DNA from: Deltaproteobacteria bacterium CG11_big_fil_rev_8_21_14_0_20_47_16
GTDB taxonomy: Bacteria > UBA10199 > GCA-002796325 > 1-14-0-20-47-16
Assembly: GCA_002796325.1 (NCBI GenBank)
Contig: PCXA01000001.1
Span: 124,001-188,000 of the forward strand
DNA: 64,000 nucleotides
Direction of reading: 5' to 3'
How positions within the stretch are numbered: the first letter of the stretch is position 1; each line of letters opens with the position of its first letter. Positions 1 through 7,733 of the stretch are shown one piece after another. The translations under genes were made by a program, and so were the position numbers. A model generated the notes under the pieces. It searched no databases. It worked only from the letters and a program-made list of their open reading frames with translations, and was not told the DNA's origin.

Positions 1-111
1 CAGTATCGCATGATTATTTATTCACTCATGTTGATTGTTCTGATGTTAACACGTCCCACCGGCATCTTTGGCCGTCGCGAATTGTGGCGCTGGAATCGGG
101 GAAAAACATAA
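1..111 (+). CDS. livM: LivM-type branched-chain amino acid ABC permease, C-terminal fragment
   Basis: Frame 1 is open from the first base and ends with TAA at 109-111, giving 36 residues. They comprise a hydrophobic segment followed by RPTGIFG and a basic tail, the usual end of LivM/LivH inner-membrane permeases. The TAA overlaps the ATG of livG by one base (TAATG), so the genes are translationally coupled. The rest of the gene lies outside the window. Identity rests on the RPTG(I/L)FG ending and on the two Liv ATPases that follow. Confidence 0.8.
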   Translation, partial: QYRMIIYSLMLIVLMLTRPTGIFGRRELWRWNRGKT

Positions 112-881
112 TGGCGTTACTCTCGATTCGCGATTGTACAATCCAGTTTGGTGGCCTCACGGCACTTAATCAATTTACGTGTCGTATGCGATCGGGCGAA
201 CTGTTGGGTGTCATTGGTCCCAACGGGGCTGGTAAGACAACGTTGTTCAACGTGTTAACGGGTATTTATGCGCCGACCTCTGGTGCCGTTGAGTTTGAAA
301 ATACATCACTCGCTCAGTTGAAGCCGCATCAAATCAACCGTTTGGGAATTGCACGTACCTTTCAAAACATTCGTCTCTTTGGAGATTTAACAGTCGAAGA
401 CAATGTATTGCTGGCCATGCATCGCAGTATTCAGACAAATCTTTTTGCAATTAGCCTGGGATCGCGCCGATATGCACGCGAGGCCAATCTGGCGCATCGG
501 CGTGCGCGCCAATTGTTATCCGAATTTCGCCTGGATGCCTTTGCAAACCGTCCTTCCAAATCCTTGCCCTATGGGGATCAGCGCAAGGTGGAGATTATTC
601 GCGCCATGGCTACACAACCGCGACTATTGCTGTTAGATGAACCTGCGGCAGGCATGAACGCTACCGAAAAACGTGAGTTGATGACCTTTATTCGGCACAT
701 TAACAAAGACTATGGCCTGGCAATTGTTTTGATTGAGCATGACATGCATGTGGTGATGAATTTGTGCCCGCGCATTATTGTGTTGGATCACGGACAGCAA
801 ATTGCAGAAGGTCCTCCAGAGGCGGTTCGACGTAACCCCAAGGTGATTGAAGCGTATTTAGGAGTGCAGCCAACACCATGA
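111..881 (+). CDS. livG: Branched-chain amino acid ABC transporter ATP-binding protein LivG
   Basis: This is a cytoplasmic ATPase energising uptake of leucine, isoleucine, valine or related substrates. Visible motifs are Walker A GPNGAGKTT, the Q-loop in FQNIRLFGDLTVEDN, an ABC signature that reads LPYGDQRKVEIIRA instead of LSGGQ (as is normal in LivG), Walker B LLLLDEPAAGMN and the switch histidine in EHDM. I use the ATG at 111 because it overlaps the livM stop and follows GGGGA; an in-frame GTG at 84 lies inside livM. About 256 residues, normal for LivG. It overlaps livF by 4 bases (ATGA). Confidence 0.95.
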   Translation: MALLSIRDCTIQFGGLTALNQFTCRMRSGELLGVIGPNGAGKTTLFNVLTGIYAPTSGAVEFENTSLAQLKPHQINRLGIARTFQNIRLFGDLTVEDNVLLAMHRSIQTNLFAISLGSRRYAREANLAHRRARQLLSEFRLDAFANRPSKSLPYGDQRKVEIIRAMATQPRLLLLDEPAAGMNATEKRELMTFIRHINKDYGLAIVLIEHDMHVVMNLCPRIIVLDHGQQIAEGPPEAVRRNPKVIEAYLGVQPTP

Positions 882-1600
882 CACTATTATCAATACGAAA
901 TTTGCATGTGCATTATGGTGCGATTCACGCGATTAAGGGCATCTCTCTAGATGTGAATGAAGGTGAAATTGTGACATTGATTGGTTCCAACGGTGCAGGC
1001 AAAACAACATTGCTACGCACTATTTCAGGCCTACTTCGCCCTTCCCAAGGAACAATTGAATATAACGATGATGGTTTAAAGCCTCTGCATCGGATGAAGT
1101 CTCATGAAATTGTGCGGTGTGGTGTGGTGCAGTCACCTGAAGGGCGCATGATTTTTAATACGCTCACGGTGGAAGAAAATTTACTGCTGGGTGCCTACTC
1201 TCAAAAAGACGCTGCCAAGATTCAAGAATCGAGAGAGATGGTTTTCACACTCTTTCCCCGCTTAAAGGAGCGTCGACGTCAAGTGGGTGGAACATTATCA
1301 GGCGGCGAACAGCAAATGTTGGCGATTGGCCGTGCGCTCATGGCGCGACCGAAACTTTTATTATTGGATGAGCCATCGTTGGGGATTGCGCCGGCCTTGG
1401 TGCAACAAATTTTTACAACACTTCGGCAGATTAATAAGCGTGGCGTGACCATTTTGTTGGTGGAGCAAGATGCTTACCTTGCGCTTGAGACTGCAAACCG
1501 CGGCTATGTGTTGGAAACAGGAAAAATTGTGAATGAGGGCGCCGCTAAAGAGCTTATCGCCAACCCTGCAGTACAGCAGGCGTATCTTGGGATGGCATAG
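878..1600 (+). CDS. livF: Branched-chain amino acid ABC transporter ATP-binding protein LivF
   Basis: Second ATPase of the Liv importer, 240 residues. Walker A is GSNGAGKTT, the signature is LSGGEQQM, Walker B is [13 protein letters not shown] and the H-loop position reads EQD, as in other LivF proteins. The start overlaps the livG stop by 4 bases. It is the last transporter gene here; the CoA-transferase genes follow after 46 bases and may be in the same transcript, which would couple import to acyl-CoA metabolism (inference). Confidence 0.95.
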   Translation: MTLLSIRNLHVHYGAIHAIKGISLDVNEGEIVTLIGSNGAGKTTLLRTISGLLRPSQGTIEYNDDGLKPLHRMKSHEIVRCGVVQSPEGRMIFNTLTVEENLLLGAYSQKDAAKIQESREMVFTLFPRLKERRRQVGGTLSGGEQQMLAIGRALMARPKLLLLDEPSLGIAPALVQQIFTTLRQINKRGVTILLVEQDAYLALETANRGYVLETGKIVNEGAAKELIANPAVQQAYLGMA

Positions 1601-1646
1601 TTGTGAGACAAGTCATGCGCACCATTGTTGTGATAGGAGATTTCCA

Positions 1647-2348
1647 ATGAACAAGGTTTGTACATCGGCCGCTGAGGCCATTCGCGACATTCCCGACGGT
1701 GCCACGATTATGGTGGGTGGCTTCGGGCTTTGCGGTATTCCAGAAAATTTGATTTTGGCTCTTCGGGATAAGGGTGTGAAAAATTTAACAGTCATCAGTA
1801 ATAACGCGGGTGTGGATGATTTTGGTCTGGGACTTCTACTGCAAACACGGCAGATTAAAAAGATGGTTGCGAGTTATGTGGGCGAGAACAAAACGTTTGA
1901 GAAACAGTTTTTAGATGGATCGTTGCAGGTGGATTTAACGCCACAGGGAACGCTAGCCGAGCGCATTCGCGCGGGTGGTGCGGGTATTGGCGGATTCTTT
2001 ACGCCGACAGCGGTGGGAACGGTGATGGCGGAAGGAAAGGAAGTGCGCGAGATTGATGGGCGGAAATATGTGTTTGAAAAGCCCCTCAAGGCGGACTTTG
2101 CGCTCGTCAAGGCCTGGAAGGGAGACCGCTTGGGCAACCTTGTTTATCACTTAACGGCACAAAACTTTAATCCTGTCATGGCCATGGCGGCAAAGGTGAC
2201 TATTGCTGAAGTTGAGGAGCTTGTTGATACAGGTGACTTGGATCCCAATTTTATTCACACGCCCAATATTTTTGTGAAGCGCATCATTCAGGGTAAAAAT
2301 TATGAAAAACGTATTGAGCAACGTACTGTGCGCAAGAGGGAGGCATAA
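1647..2348 (+). CDS. scoA: 3-oxoacid CoA-transferase subunit A
   Basis: Alpha subunit of a succinyl-CoA:3-ketoacid (or acetate/acetoacetate) CoA-transferase, which moves CoA from an acyl-CoA to acetoacetate or a related 3-oxoacid. The N-terminus carries the glycine-rich stretch [13 protein letters not shown] and the centre [16 protein letters not shown], both typical of family I subunit A. Length is 233 residues. The ATG at 1647 follows AGGAGA with good spacing, so the longer in-frame reading into livF is not used. The substrate (acetoacetate versus oxoadipate) cannot be told from sequence alone. Confidence 0.9.
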   Translation: MNKVCTSAAEAIRDIPDGATIMVGGFGLCGIPENLILALRDKGVKNLTVISNNAGVDDFGLGLLLQTRQIKKMVASYVGENKTFEKQFLDGSLQVDLTPQGTLAERIRAGGAGIGGFFTPTAVGTVMAEGKEVREIDGRKYVFEKPLKADFALVKAWKGDRLGNLVYHLTAQNFNPVMAMAAKVTIAEVEELVDTGDLDPNFIHTPNIFVKRIIQGKNYEKRIEQRTVRKREA

Positions 2349-2987
2349 ATGGCACTCACTCGAGAAGAAATTGTGAAACGTGCTGCGCAGGAAGTGCAAG
2401 ATGGCGCATATATCAATTTGGGTATTGGCATGCCGACATTGGTGGCCAATCATATTCCAAAAGATCGACATGTGATCCTGCATTCTGAAAATGGTCTTTT
2501 GGGTTATGGTCCCTTTCCTTACGAAGGCGACGAAGATGCCGACCTCATTAATGCGGGTAAGCAAACCGTAACATTGGTTCCAGGGTCGGTAATATTCGAT
2601 CACGCCACCTCCTTTGCCATGATCCGCGGCGGCCATATTGATCTCTGTATTTTGGGGGCGATGCAGGTGTCTCAATCGGGGGATATTGCCAACTGGATGA
2701 TTCCGGGCGCCATGGTCAAAGGTCCGGGTGGCGCGATGGACCTGGTGGCTTCGGCCAAGCGGGTTATTGTCTGCATGGAGCATGTGACGAAGGGTAATAA
2801 ATCGAAGATTATGAAGACTTGTACGTTGCCGCTTACAGGCACTCAGGTGGTTTCCCGAATTATCACGGATTTGGCTGTGATGGATGTTACCCCTCAGGGT
2901 CTCAAGCTCGTCGAATTGGCGCCAAATGTGTCCGTTGATGACGTGAAAGCAGCAACAGAGGCCGAATTTCAGGTTGCCTTGGCATAA
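2349..2987 (+). CDS. scoB: 3-oxoacid CoA-transferase subunit B
   Basis: Beta subunit of the CoA-transferase, 212 residues. The catalytic glutamate lies in the family motif [12 protein letters not shown], where it forms the gamma-glutamyl-CoA thioester. [13 protein letters not shown] and [15 protein letters not shown] are also typical. The ATG follows the subunit A stop directly (TAAATG), and a GAGG upstream serves as ribosome site. The two subunits act as a heteromer in ketone-body or leucine-derived acetoacetate use, which fits the Liv transporter upstream. Confidence 0.92.
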   Translation: MALTREEIVKRAAQEVQDGAYINLGIGMPTLVANHIPKDRHVILHSENGLLGYGPFPYEGDEDADLINAGKQTVTLVPGSVIFDHATSFAMIRGGHIDLCILGAMQVSQSGDIANWMIPGAMVKGPGGAMDLVASAKRVIVCMEHVTKGNKSKIMKTCTLPLTGTQVVSRIITDLAVMDVTPQGLKLVELAPNVSVDDVKAATEAEFQVALA

Positions 2988-2993
2988 AAAGAC

Positions 2994-3022
2994 TTGGAAC
3001 ACCTCTCCCGCTATTATAGATA
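2994..3022 (+). promoter_or_regulatory. Promoter of mpl, leaderless type
   Basis: TTGGAA at 2994-2999, exactly 17 bases, then TAGATA at 3017-3022. The mpl ATG follows after 8 bases, so transcription would begin at or next to the start codon. No Shine-Dalgarno precedes the ATG. The same architecture recurs at other genes in this window. Confidence 0.5.
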
Positions 3023-3030
3023 GCGCGGCC

Positions 3031-4488
3031 ATGACAACAAAACACATTCACTTTATTGGTATTGGCGGTACCGGCATGGGCGCATTGGCAGGACTCTGTC
3101 ATCAGGCCGGCTTTCGCGTCACAGGAACCGATGGCCCTATTTATCCGCCAATGAGTACGTACTTGGCCTCCTTAGGAATCAAGCCCTTTGAAGGGTACGA
3201 CCCCGCGCATTTGGATCCCCAGCCGAATTTGGTCATCATCGGAAATGTGGTACGCAAAGACAATCCGGAAGCGCAAGCGGCCATCAAACAAGGGATTAGA
3301 TATTTGTCGATGCCCGATGCAATTGCCGATTTATTTTTGCCCCATAAAAAATCACTGGTGATTACGGGGACGCATGGCAAAACAACCATGTCGTCTGTAA
3401 TGGCGTGGCTGCTCGAACATGCAGGTCGCAATCCCAGCTTCATGATTGGTGGTATTCCCCTCAATTTTGATAGCGGTGCACGCCTCACAGATGGTGATAC
3501 GTTTGTTTTGGAAGGCGATGAATATGATACTGCCTTCTTTGACAAGACACCCAAGTTTCTACACTACCATGCCAAGGCTGCAATTTTGGGTGCCGTGGAA
3601 TTTGATCATGCAGATATTTACAAAGACCTTGCGCATGTGATGACAGCATTTGGAGAGTTTGTAACTGGCCTACCCAAAGATGGCGTGTTGGTAGCTTACG
3701 CCGATCATCCCAATACACGGCAGCTGATTCAAAAGGCAGTCTGCCGAGTGGTGACGTATGGATTGGCATTAGATGCAGATTATCAATTAGACGCATTGCG
3801 AATTGATAAAGATGGCAGTCACTTCTCAGTAATTCATAATGATGAAACTTATTTGTTTGATTCGCCGCTTTACGGCGAACACAATGCATTAAACGTGCTT
3901 GCTTGTGTGGCCATGGCACATGAGCAAGGTGTTTCCTGGAAGGAATTGCAGGCAGGTGTGGCCGCGTTTAAAGGTGTGAAGAGGCGCTTGGAAGTTGTTG
4001 GTACTGTAAAGGATGTAACGGTTATTGATGACTTTGCACATCATCCAACAGCAGTACGCGAAACAGTGAAGGCGTTGCGTTGCAAATATCCAGATCGCCG
4101 CATTATCGTGGCCTTTGAACCGCGCAGCAACACCACGCGACGCAAAATTTTTCAGAATGAATTTGTGACTTCTTTTAAAGGCGCAGACCGCGTACTCATT
4201 GCGCCTGTTGCACGTGCATCTGAGTTGCCAAAAAACGAGCAATTAAATCCAGATGAATTGGCTCAAGCGCTCATGAATTCCGGTGTGGAATCCTATGCAT
4301 TGGCCTCAAATGATTTTTTACTAGAGTACCTACTTCGTAATGCCGAAATGGATGATGTTATTGTGCTGATGTCCAATGGAGATTTTGGCAACTTGCACCA
4401 AACGCTGCTGGAAAAATTACAGCGCAAACGTTTGATGCGCGGTGAAGGTCCAATGAGCAAGGCTGTTTCCCTAACAGCGCGCAGCTAA
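3031..4488 (+). CDS. mpl: UDP-N-acetylmuramate:tripeptide ligase Mpl
   Basis: A murein-recycling ligase that joins the released L-Ala-gamma-D-Glu-meso-DAP peptide to UDP-MurNAc in the cytoplasm. It has the Mur ligase order: an N-terminal Rossmann segment (HFIGIGGTGMGALAGL), the ATP loop GTHGKTT near residue 110, a central domain with EGDEYDTAFFDK, and a C-terminal domain with DDFAHHPTAV and FEPRSNT. The EYDTAFFDK and HHPTAV forms distinguish Mpl from MurC. Length 485, normal. The ATG at 3031 has no SD but sits just behind a promoter-like element. tamB follows 15 bases downstream. Confidence 0.93.
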   Translation: MTTKHIHFIGIGGTGMGALAGLCHQAGFRVTGTDGPIYPPMSTYLASLGIKPFEGYDPAHLDPQPNLVIIGNVVRKDNPEAQAAIKQGIRYLSMPDAIADLFLPHKKSLVITGTHGKTTMSSVMAWLLEHAGRNPSFMIGGIPLNFDSGARLTDGDTFVLEGDEYDTAFFDKTPKFLHYHAKAAILGAVEFDHADIYKDLAHVMTAFGEFVTGLPKDGVLVAYADHPNTRQLIQKAVCRVVTYGLALDADYQLDALRIDKDGSHFSVIHNDETYLFDSPLYGEHNALNVLACVAMAHEQGVSWKELQAGVAAFKGVKRRLEVVGTVKDVTVIDDFAHHPTAVRETVKALRCKYPDRRIIVAFEPRSNTTRRKIFQNEFVTSFKGADRVLIAPVARASELPKNEQLNPDELAQALMNSGVESYALASNDFLLEYLLRNAEMDDVIVLMSNGDFGNLHQTLLEKLQRKRLMRGEGPMSKAVSLTARS

Positions 4489-4503
4489 TTATCGGGGTTA
4501 AGT

Positions 4504-7500
4504 ATGGGGGGAGTACTTCGCAGACGTATGGCGCTGACGCTTGTGGCGATTTTGATTCTCACGCCATTTGTCTTTTTGCGCGCAATTAACTCACCTGTCA
4601 TACAAGCCAAAATATTACGCTTTGTTTCTTCTCTTAGCCCTTGGGATATTCATGTAGAGTCGCTGAAGCTTTCACTTTGGGGACCCAAAGTGTCCATTGC
4701 TGGCCTGGATATTACTCAAAATCGCACTCACAATCGGATTCATGCGAATCACCTGTCTATTAGTTTAAATCCCTGGCTTGCGACCATTGCCCAGCTGGGG
4801 GTGCGTGACATTTTGGCTGATGGTATTGTTTTGGATCTGTCTCATGGGACGCCCCCTGATATGAATCAGGATGTTCGTCTTGATTGGAGTCGCATTGTAC
4901 TGCTCAAAAATTTGCGCATCGCACATTCTCGTTTGGAGGATATTCAAGTTCTATTGCCAAACGATAAGCAATTGCATGCCGAAAGTCTTTCATTAGCCTT
5001 TGTGCCCACGTTGTTGCGCGACATTAATCTCACTCTCAATATTAAAAAGATAGAATGGCAAAATGATGCTGGGGCAGTTGCTACAATTGATCGATTTTAC
5101 ATGCGCGGTGAGACCAATGTGTCCCACTGGCAGGCGTCCGCCCCCTATGTAAATGACATTGAGGGAGTTCTAAAGCTGGACGACGCCAAAGTGGGTGAAA
5201 ATACAGTTAACTTCTTAAAAGCACGCATTGATTATGACCATCGAAAATTTGAATTGAGTGATATTGATATTCTATTGAATAGCCATCAAGTTCTAGGAAA
5301 TGCAACGTGGGATATGAGTACTGAAAAGTACAGTGCAACAATCAATATCCCACAACCAATCGAAATTTTACAAGAGTGGGATGATGAGAAAGTTATTAAT
5401 CTGGGTGGTAGTGTCAAAGGACGCCTGCATTTTGAAGGGCAACATTATGCACTAAAAGAGGGAAGTGGAAAATTTGATATCGATATTGTTCAGACCGCAC
5501 AGAAGTCTTTACCTACGAATGTGCCAATCGAAGTTAGGACAGAAGGGTCGTGGTCAAAGGGTTTGATGGTCATTGATCCGAGTACTGTCAAAATTAATGA
5601 TGGGACAATTCAAATTGCGGGTCGGATCAATCTTGTTTCGCCCAATTTACAACTTCCATTTACAGTGAATAAAGTGCCTTTAGCACCTGTCTTTAGCCGC
5701 TTCAATGATGACAGCTTTCACCCGATTGCGGGGATTGCAACTGGCCAAGGCACTATTAAAGGATGGGGCCCATCGTTTGTTGTGGATGGTGCTGTAGATG
5801 TTGCCGGCGCTGCATATATGCCGATTGTTACAGAAACTGCTCATGTGGCGGTAACCGCAACGCGAGATAAGCTTAATTTGAAAGGTGATATCTACCAACA
5901 CGGTCGTGCCGCTGGACGCTGTGATATGGCGCTGACACTCACTCATCGACCTGGCAAAGGTAATGACATTTTAGATCTCAAGGCTTCTCTTGATCGTTAT
6001 GATCTTGAGGCACCGATGGCGGCGCTTGATTGGAAAGGTGTTGCAACCGCAACATATGAAATCAAAGGTCCAACGGGTAATTATGTTGCATCAGGTAAGG
6101 CCACTGTTCTGGATGGGAGTATTGCCGCCCTTCCCTATAAGAGCATTACAACGACAGTGCGAATGGTGCCGCATCAAGTCATTTTTGAATCGGGCATTCT
6201 TACAATTCCACGTTTGGAAGACATCGCATTGGTAAGGCCCATTACACTTAAGTTTACACCTGGACAGTTTACATTTGAGGGTCACCCCACTGACAATGTG
6301 AGCTTGCGAGGGCGTCATCACAGTGTTGGAAATGTATGGCAGTTAGATGAAATCGCCATCACCGATCGCAAGCAGCCGGATTGGCGCTTATTGATTACAG
6401 GAAGAGCTGCAACCTCAGGTTTGAATTTACGAGTTCATGGGACTGCTGATGCAGCCCTGCTTAATGTTATGCGTGAAAAAGTCAGAGATGCGACTGGGCC
6501 ACTTGCGATTGATGCCTCATTAAGTGGCCCCACAAGCAATCCCAGCATAACCGGGAAGGTGGATTTGAATAAAAACTCACTTTTGTTGAAGGACTCTCCG
6601 TATCGCGCTGAAAATTTGAGCGGTGAATTTCGATTTAATGGACATTCTGTAACGCTGGATAATGTGCGTGGCGAAATTGAAGATGGGCCTTTCACAATTA
6701 CCGGATCTGCACAATTTGATCGTTTCGAAGTTACCCGACAAGACTTTCATCTGATTGGTAAAGAAATTCGGTATGCAGCATTTAATGGTGCTTTGCGCAT
6801 GGAAGTTGATGCGGATCTAACCTTAAGCGGCACCTCAACCAATCCCGTTTTGCGAGGTGAAATGGTGATTGAAGATGGGCTCTATACCAAGAATTTTAGT
6901 GTTCTGGATCAATTGGCTGGCAACAGAGTCGATCCAGTCGATGATCGGGAAAAGAAGGTTAAAGGTGACTCAGTCCTAACGCTCGACTTGAAGATTCGTA
7001 ACAATGGAGATGTCCGAATTCGAAATAATGCTGCAGATTTGTCATTAACGAGCAATGTGACGATTACGGGTACTCAGAATAAGCCAGTGGTGAAGGGAAG
7101 CATTCAAACAGAGGATGGGTTGCTGAAATACATGGGGCTCAACTTTACAATCACTCATGGTTTGGTTGACTTTAGGGGGTCTCTTGATAATCCCTATATT
7201 GAATTTGTAGGTGATCGAGATATCTTTAGTGGCTCTGGGCAAAATTATTTAGTGACTGTGACGCTTGTAGGCCCACTCAATAATCTTAAGTATGATCTTA
7301 TTGCAAGCCCCCCTCAGGATAAAGCGAACTTGATTTCGCTTTTGATGACAGGGTCGACTCAAGATGAAATTAGAAACCGCCAGGGTGGTCCGAGTGCATC
7401 CACCTCGCAGGCTGCAGCAGGTCAGGTGGGAGGGGTTCTGGCCCAACCTCTGGCAACGGCATTTCATCTTGATTCGGTACGTCTTGAATCAAATAATTCG

Positions 7501-7731
7501 AGTACGCCTTCTTCAGCAGCTTCATCATCCTCTTCTCAGAGGTTATATTTGGGTAAGCGCATTTCAGACCGGCTCAATTTTGAATTTTCAACAGATATTG
7601 GCGGGGCAAATCCCCAGCAGAGTTTGAAGGCAGAGTATCTCTTCACTGATTATTTTCTGATCAAGGGTGGGCAGACATCCAATCAGAATTTTGGCCTAAA
7701 TTTTATTCTGCGTTTTCGCGAGCGTGAGTAA
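4504..7731 (+). CDS. tamB: TamB-like translocation and assembly module protein
   Basis: Inner-membrane anchored, periplasm-spanning protein of 1075 residues. Residues about 8-27 form a single N-terminal membrane anchor. The long middle is repetitive beta-strand-rich sequence of AsmA/TamB type, and the last 350 residues match the TamB (DUF490) domain in character: VTITGTQNKPVVKGSIQTEDG, FRGSLDNPYIEFVG, then a C-terminal beta segment ending in an aromatic-rich strand (FGLNFILRFRERE). Slightly shorter than the E. coli protein. It sits 2 bases before the Omp85 gene, the expected partner. Role: outer-membrane protein or lipid delivery; bacterial TamB-family proteins also act in phospholipid transport. 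Confidence 0.88.
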   Translation: MGGVLRRRMALTLVAILILTPFVFLRAINSPVIQAKILRFVSSLSPWDIHVESLKLSLWGPKVSIAGLDITQNRTHNRIHANHLSISLNPWLATIAQLGVRDILADGIVLDLSHGTPPDMNQDVRLDWSRIVLLKNLRIAHSRLEDIQVLLPNDKQLHAESLSLAFVPTLLRDINLTLNIKKIEWQNDAGAVATIDRFYMRGETNVSHWQASAPYVNDIEGVLKLDDAKVGENTVNFLKARIDYDHRKFELSDIDILLNSHQVLGNATWDMSTEKYSATINIPQPIEILQEWDDEKVINLGGSVKGRLHFEGQHYALKEGSGKFDIDIVQTAQKSLPTNVPIEVRTEGSWSKGLMVIDPSTVKINDGTIQIAGRINLVSPNLQLPFTVNKVPLAPVFSRFNDDSFHPIAGIATGQGTIKGWGPSFVVDGAVDVAGAAYMPIVTETAHVAVTATRDKLNLKGDIYQHGRAAGRCDMALTLTHRPGKGNDILDLKASLDRYDLEAPMAALDWKGVATATYEIKGPTGNYVASGKATVLDGSIAALPYKSITTTVRMVPHQVIFESGILTIPRLEDIALVRPITLKFTPGQFTFEGHPTDNVSLRGRHHSVGNVWQLDEIAITDRKQPDWRLLITGRAATSGLNLRVHGTADAALLNVMREKVRDATGPLAIDASLSGPTSNPSITGKVDLNKNSLLLKDSPYRAENLSGEFRFNGHSVTLDNVRGEIEDGPFTITGSAQFDRFEVTRQDFHLIGKEIRYAAFNGALRMEVDADLTLSGTSTNPVLRGEMVIEDGLYTKNFSVLDQLAGNRVDPVDDREKKVKGDSVLTLDLKIRNNGDVRIRNNAADLSLTSNVTITGTQNKPVVKGSIQTEDGLLKYMGLNFTITHGLVDFRGSLDNPYIEFVGDRDIFSGSGQNYLVTVTLVGPLNNLKYDLIASPPQDKANLISLLMTGSTQDEIRNRQGGPSASTSQAAAGQVGGVLAQPLATAFHLDSVRLESNNSSTPSSAASSSSSQRLYLGKRISDRLNFEFSTDIGGANPQQSLKAEYLFTDYFLIKGGQTSNQNFGLNFILRFRERE

Positions 7732-7733
7732 CC

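Noticed and set aside
1533-1646. N-terminal extension of the CoA-transferase subunit A into livF
   Set aside because: Out of keeping with family length; ATG 1647 has a good SD.
2974-3030. 19-codon extension of mpl overlapping scoB
   Set aside because: Mpl homologues begin at the Rossmann segment; the extension covers the promoter-like element.
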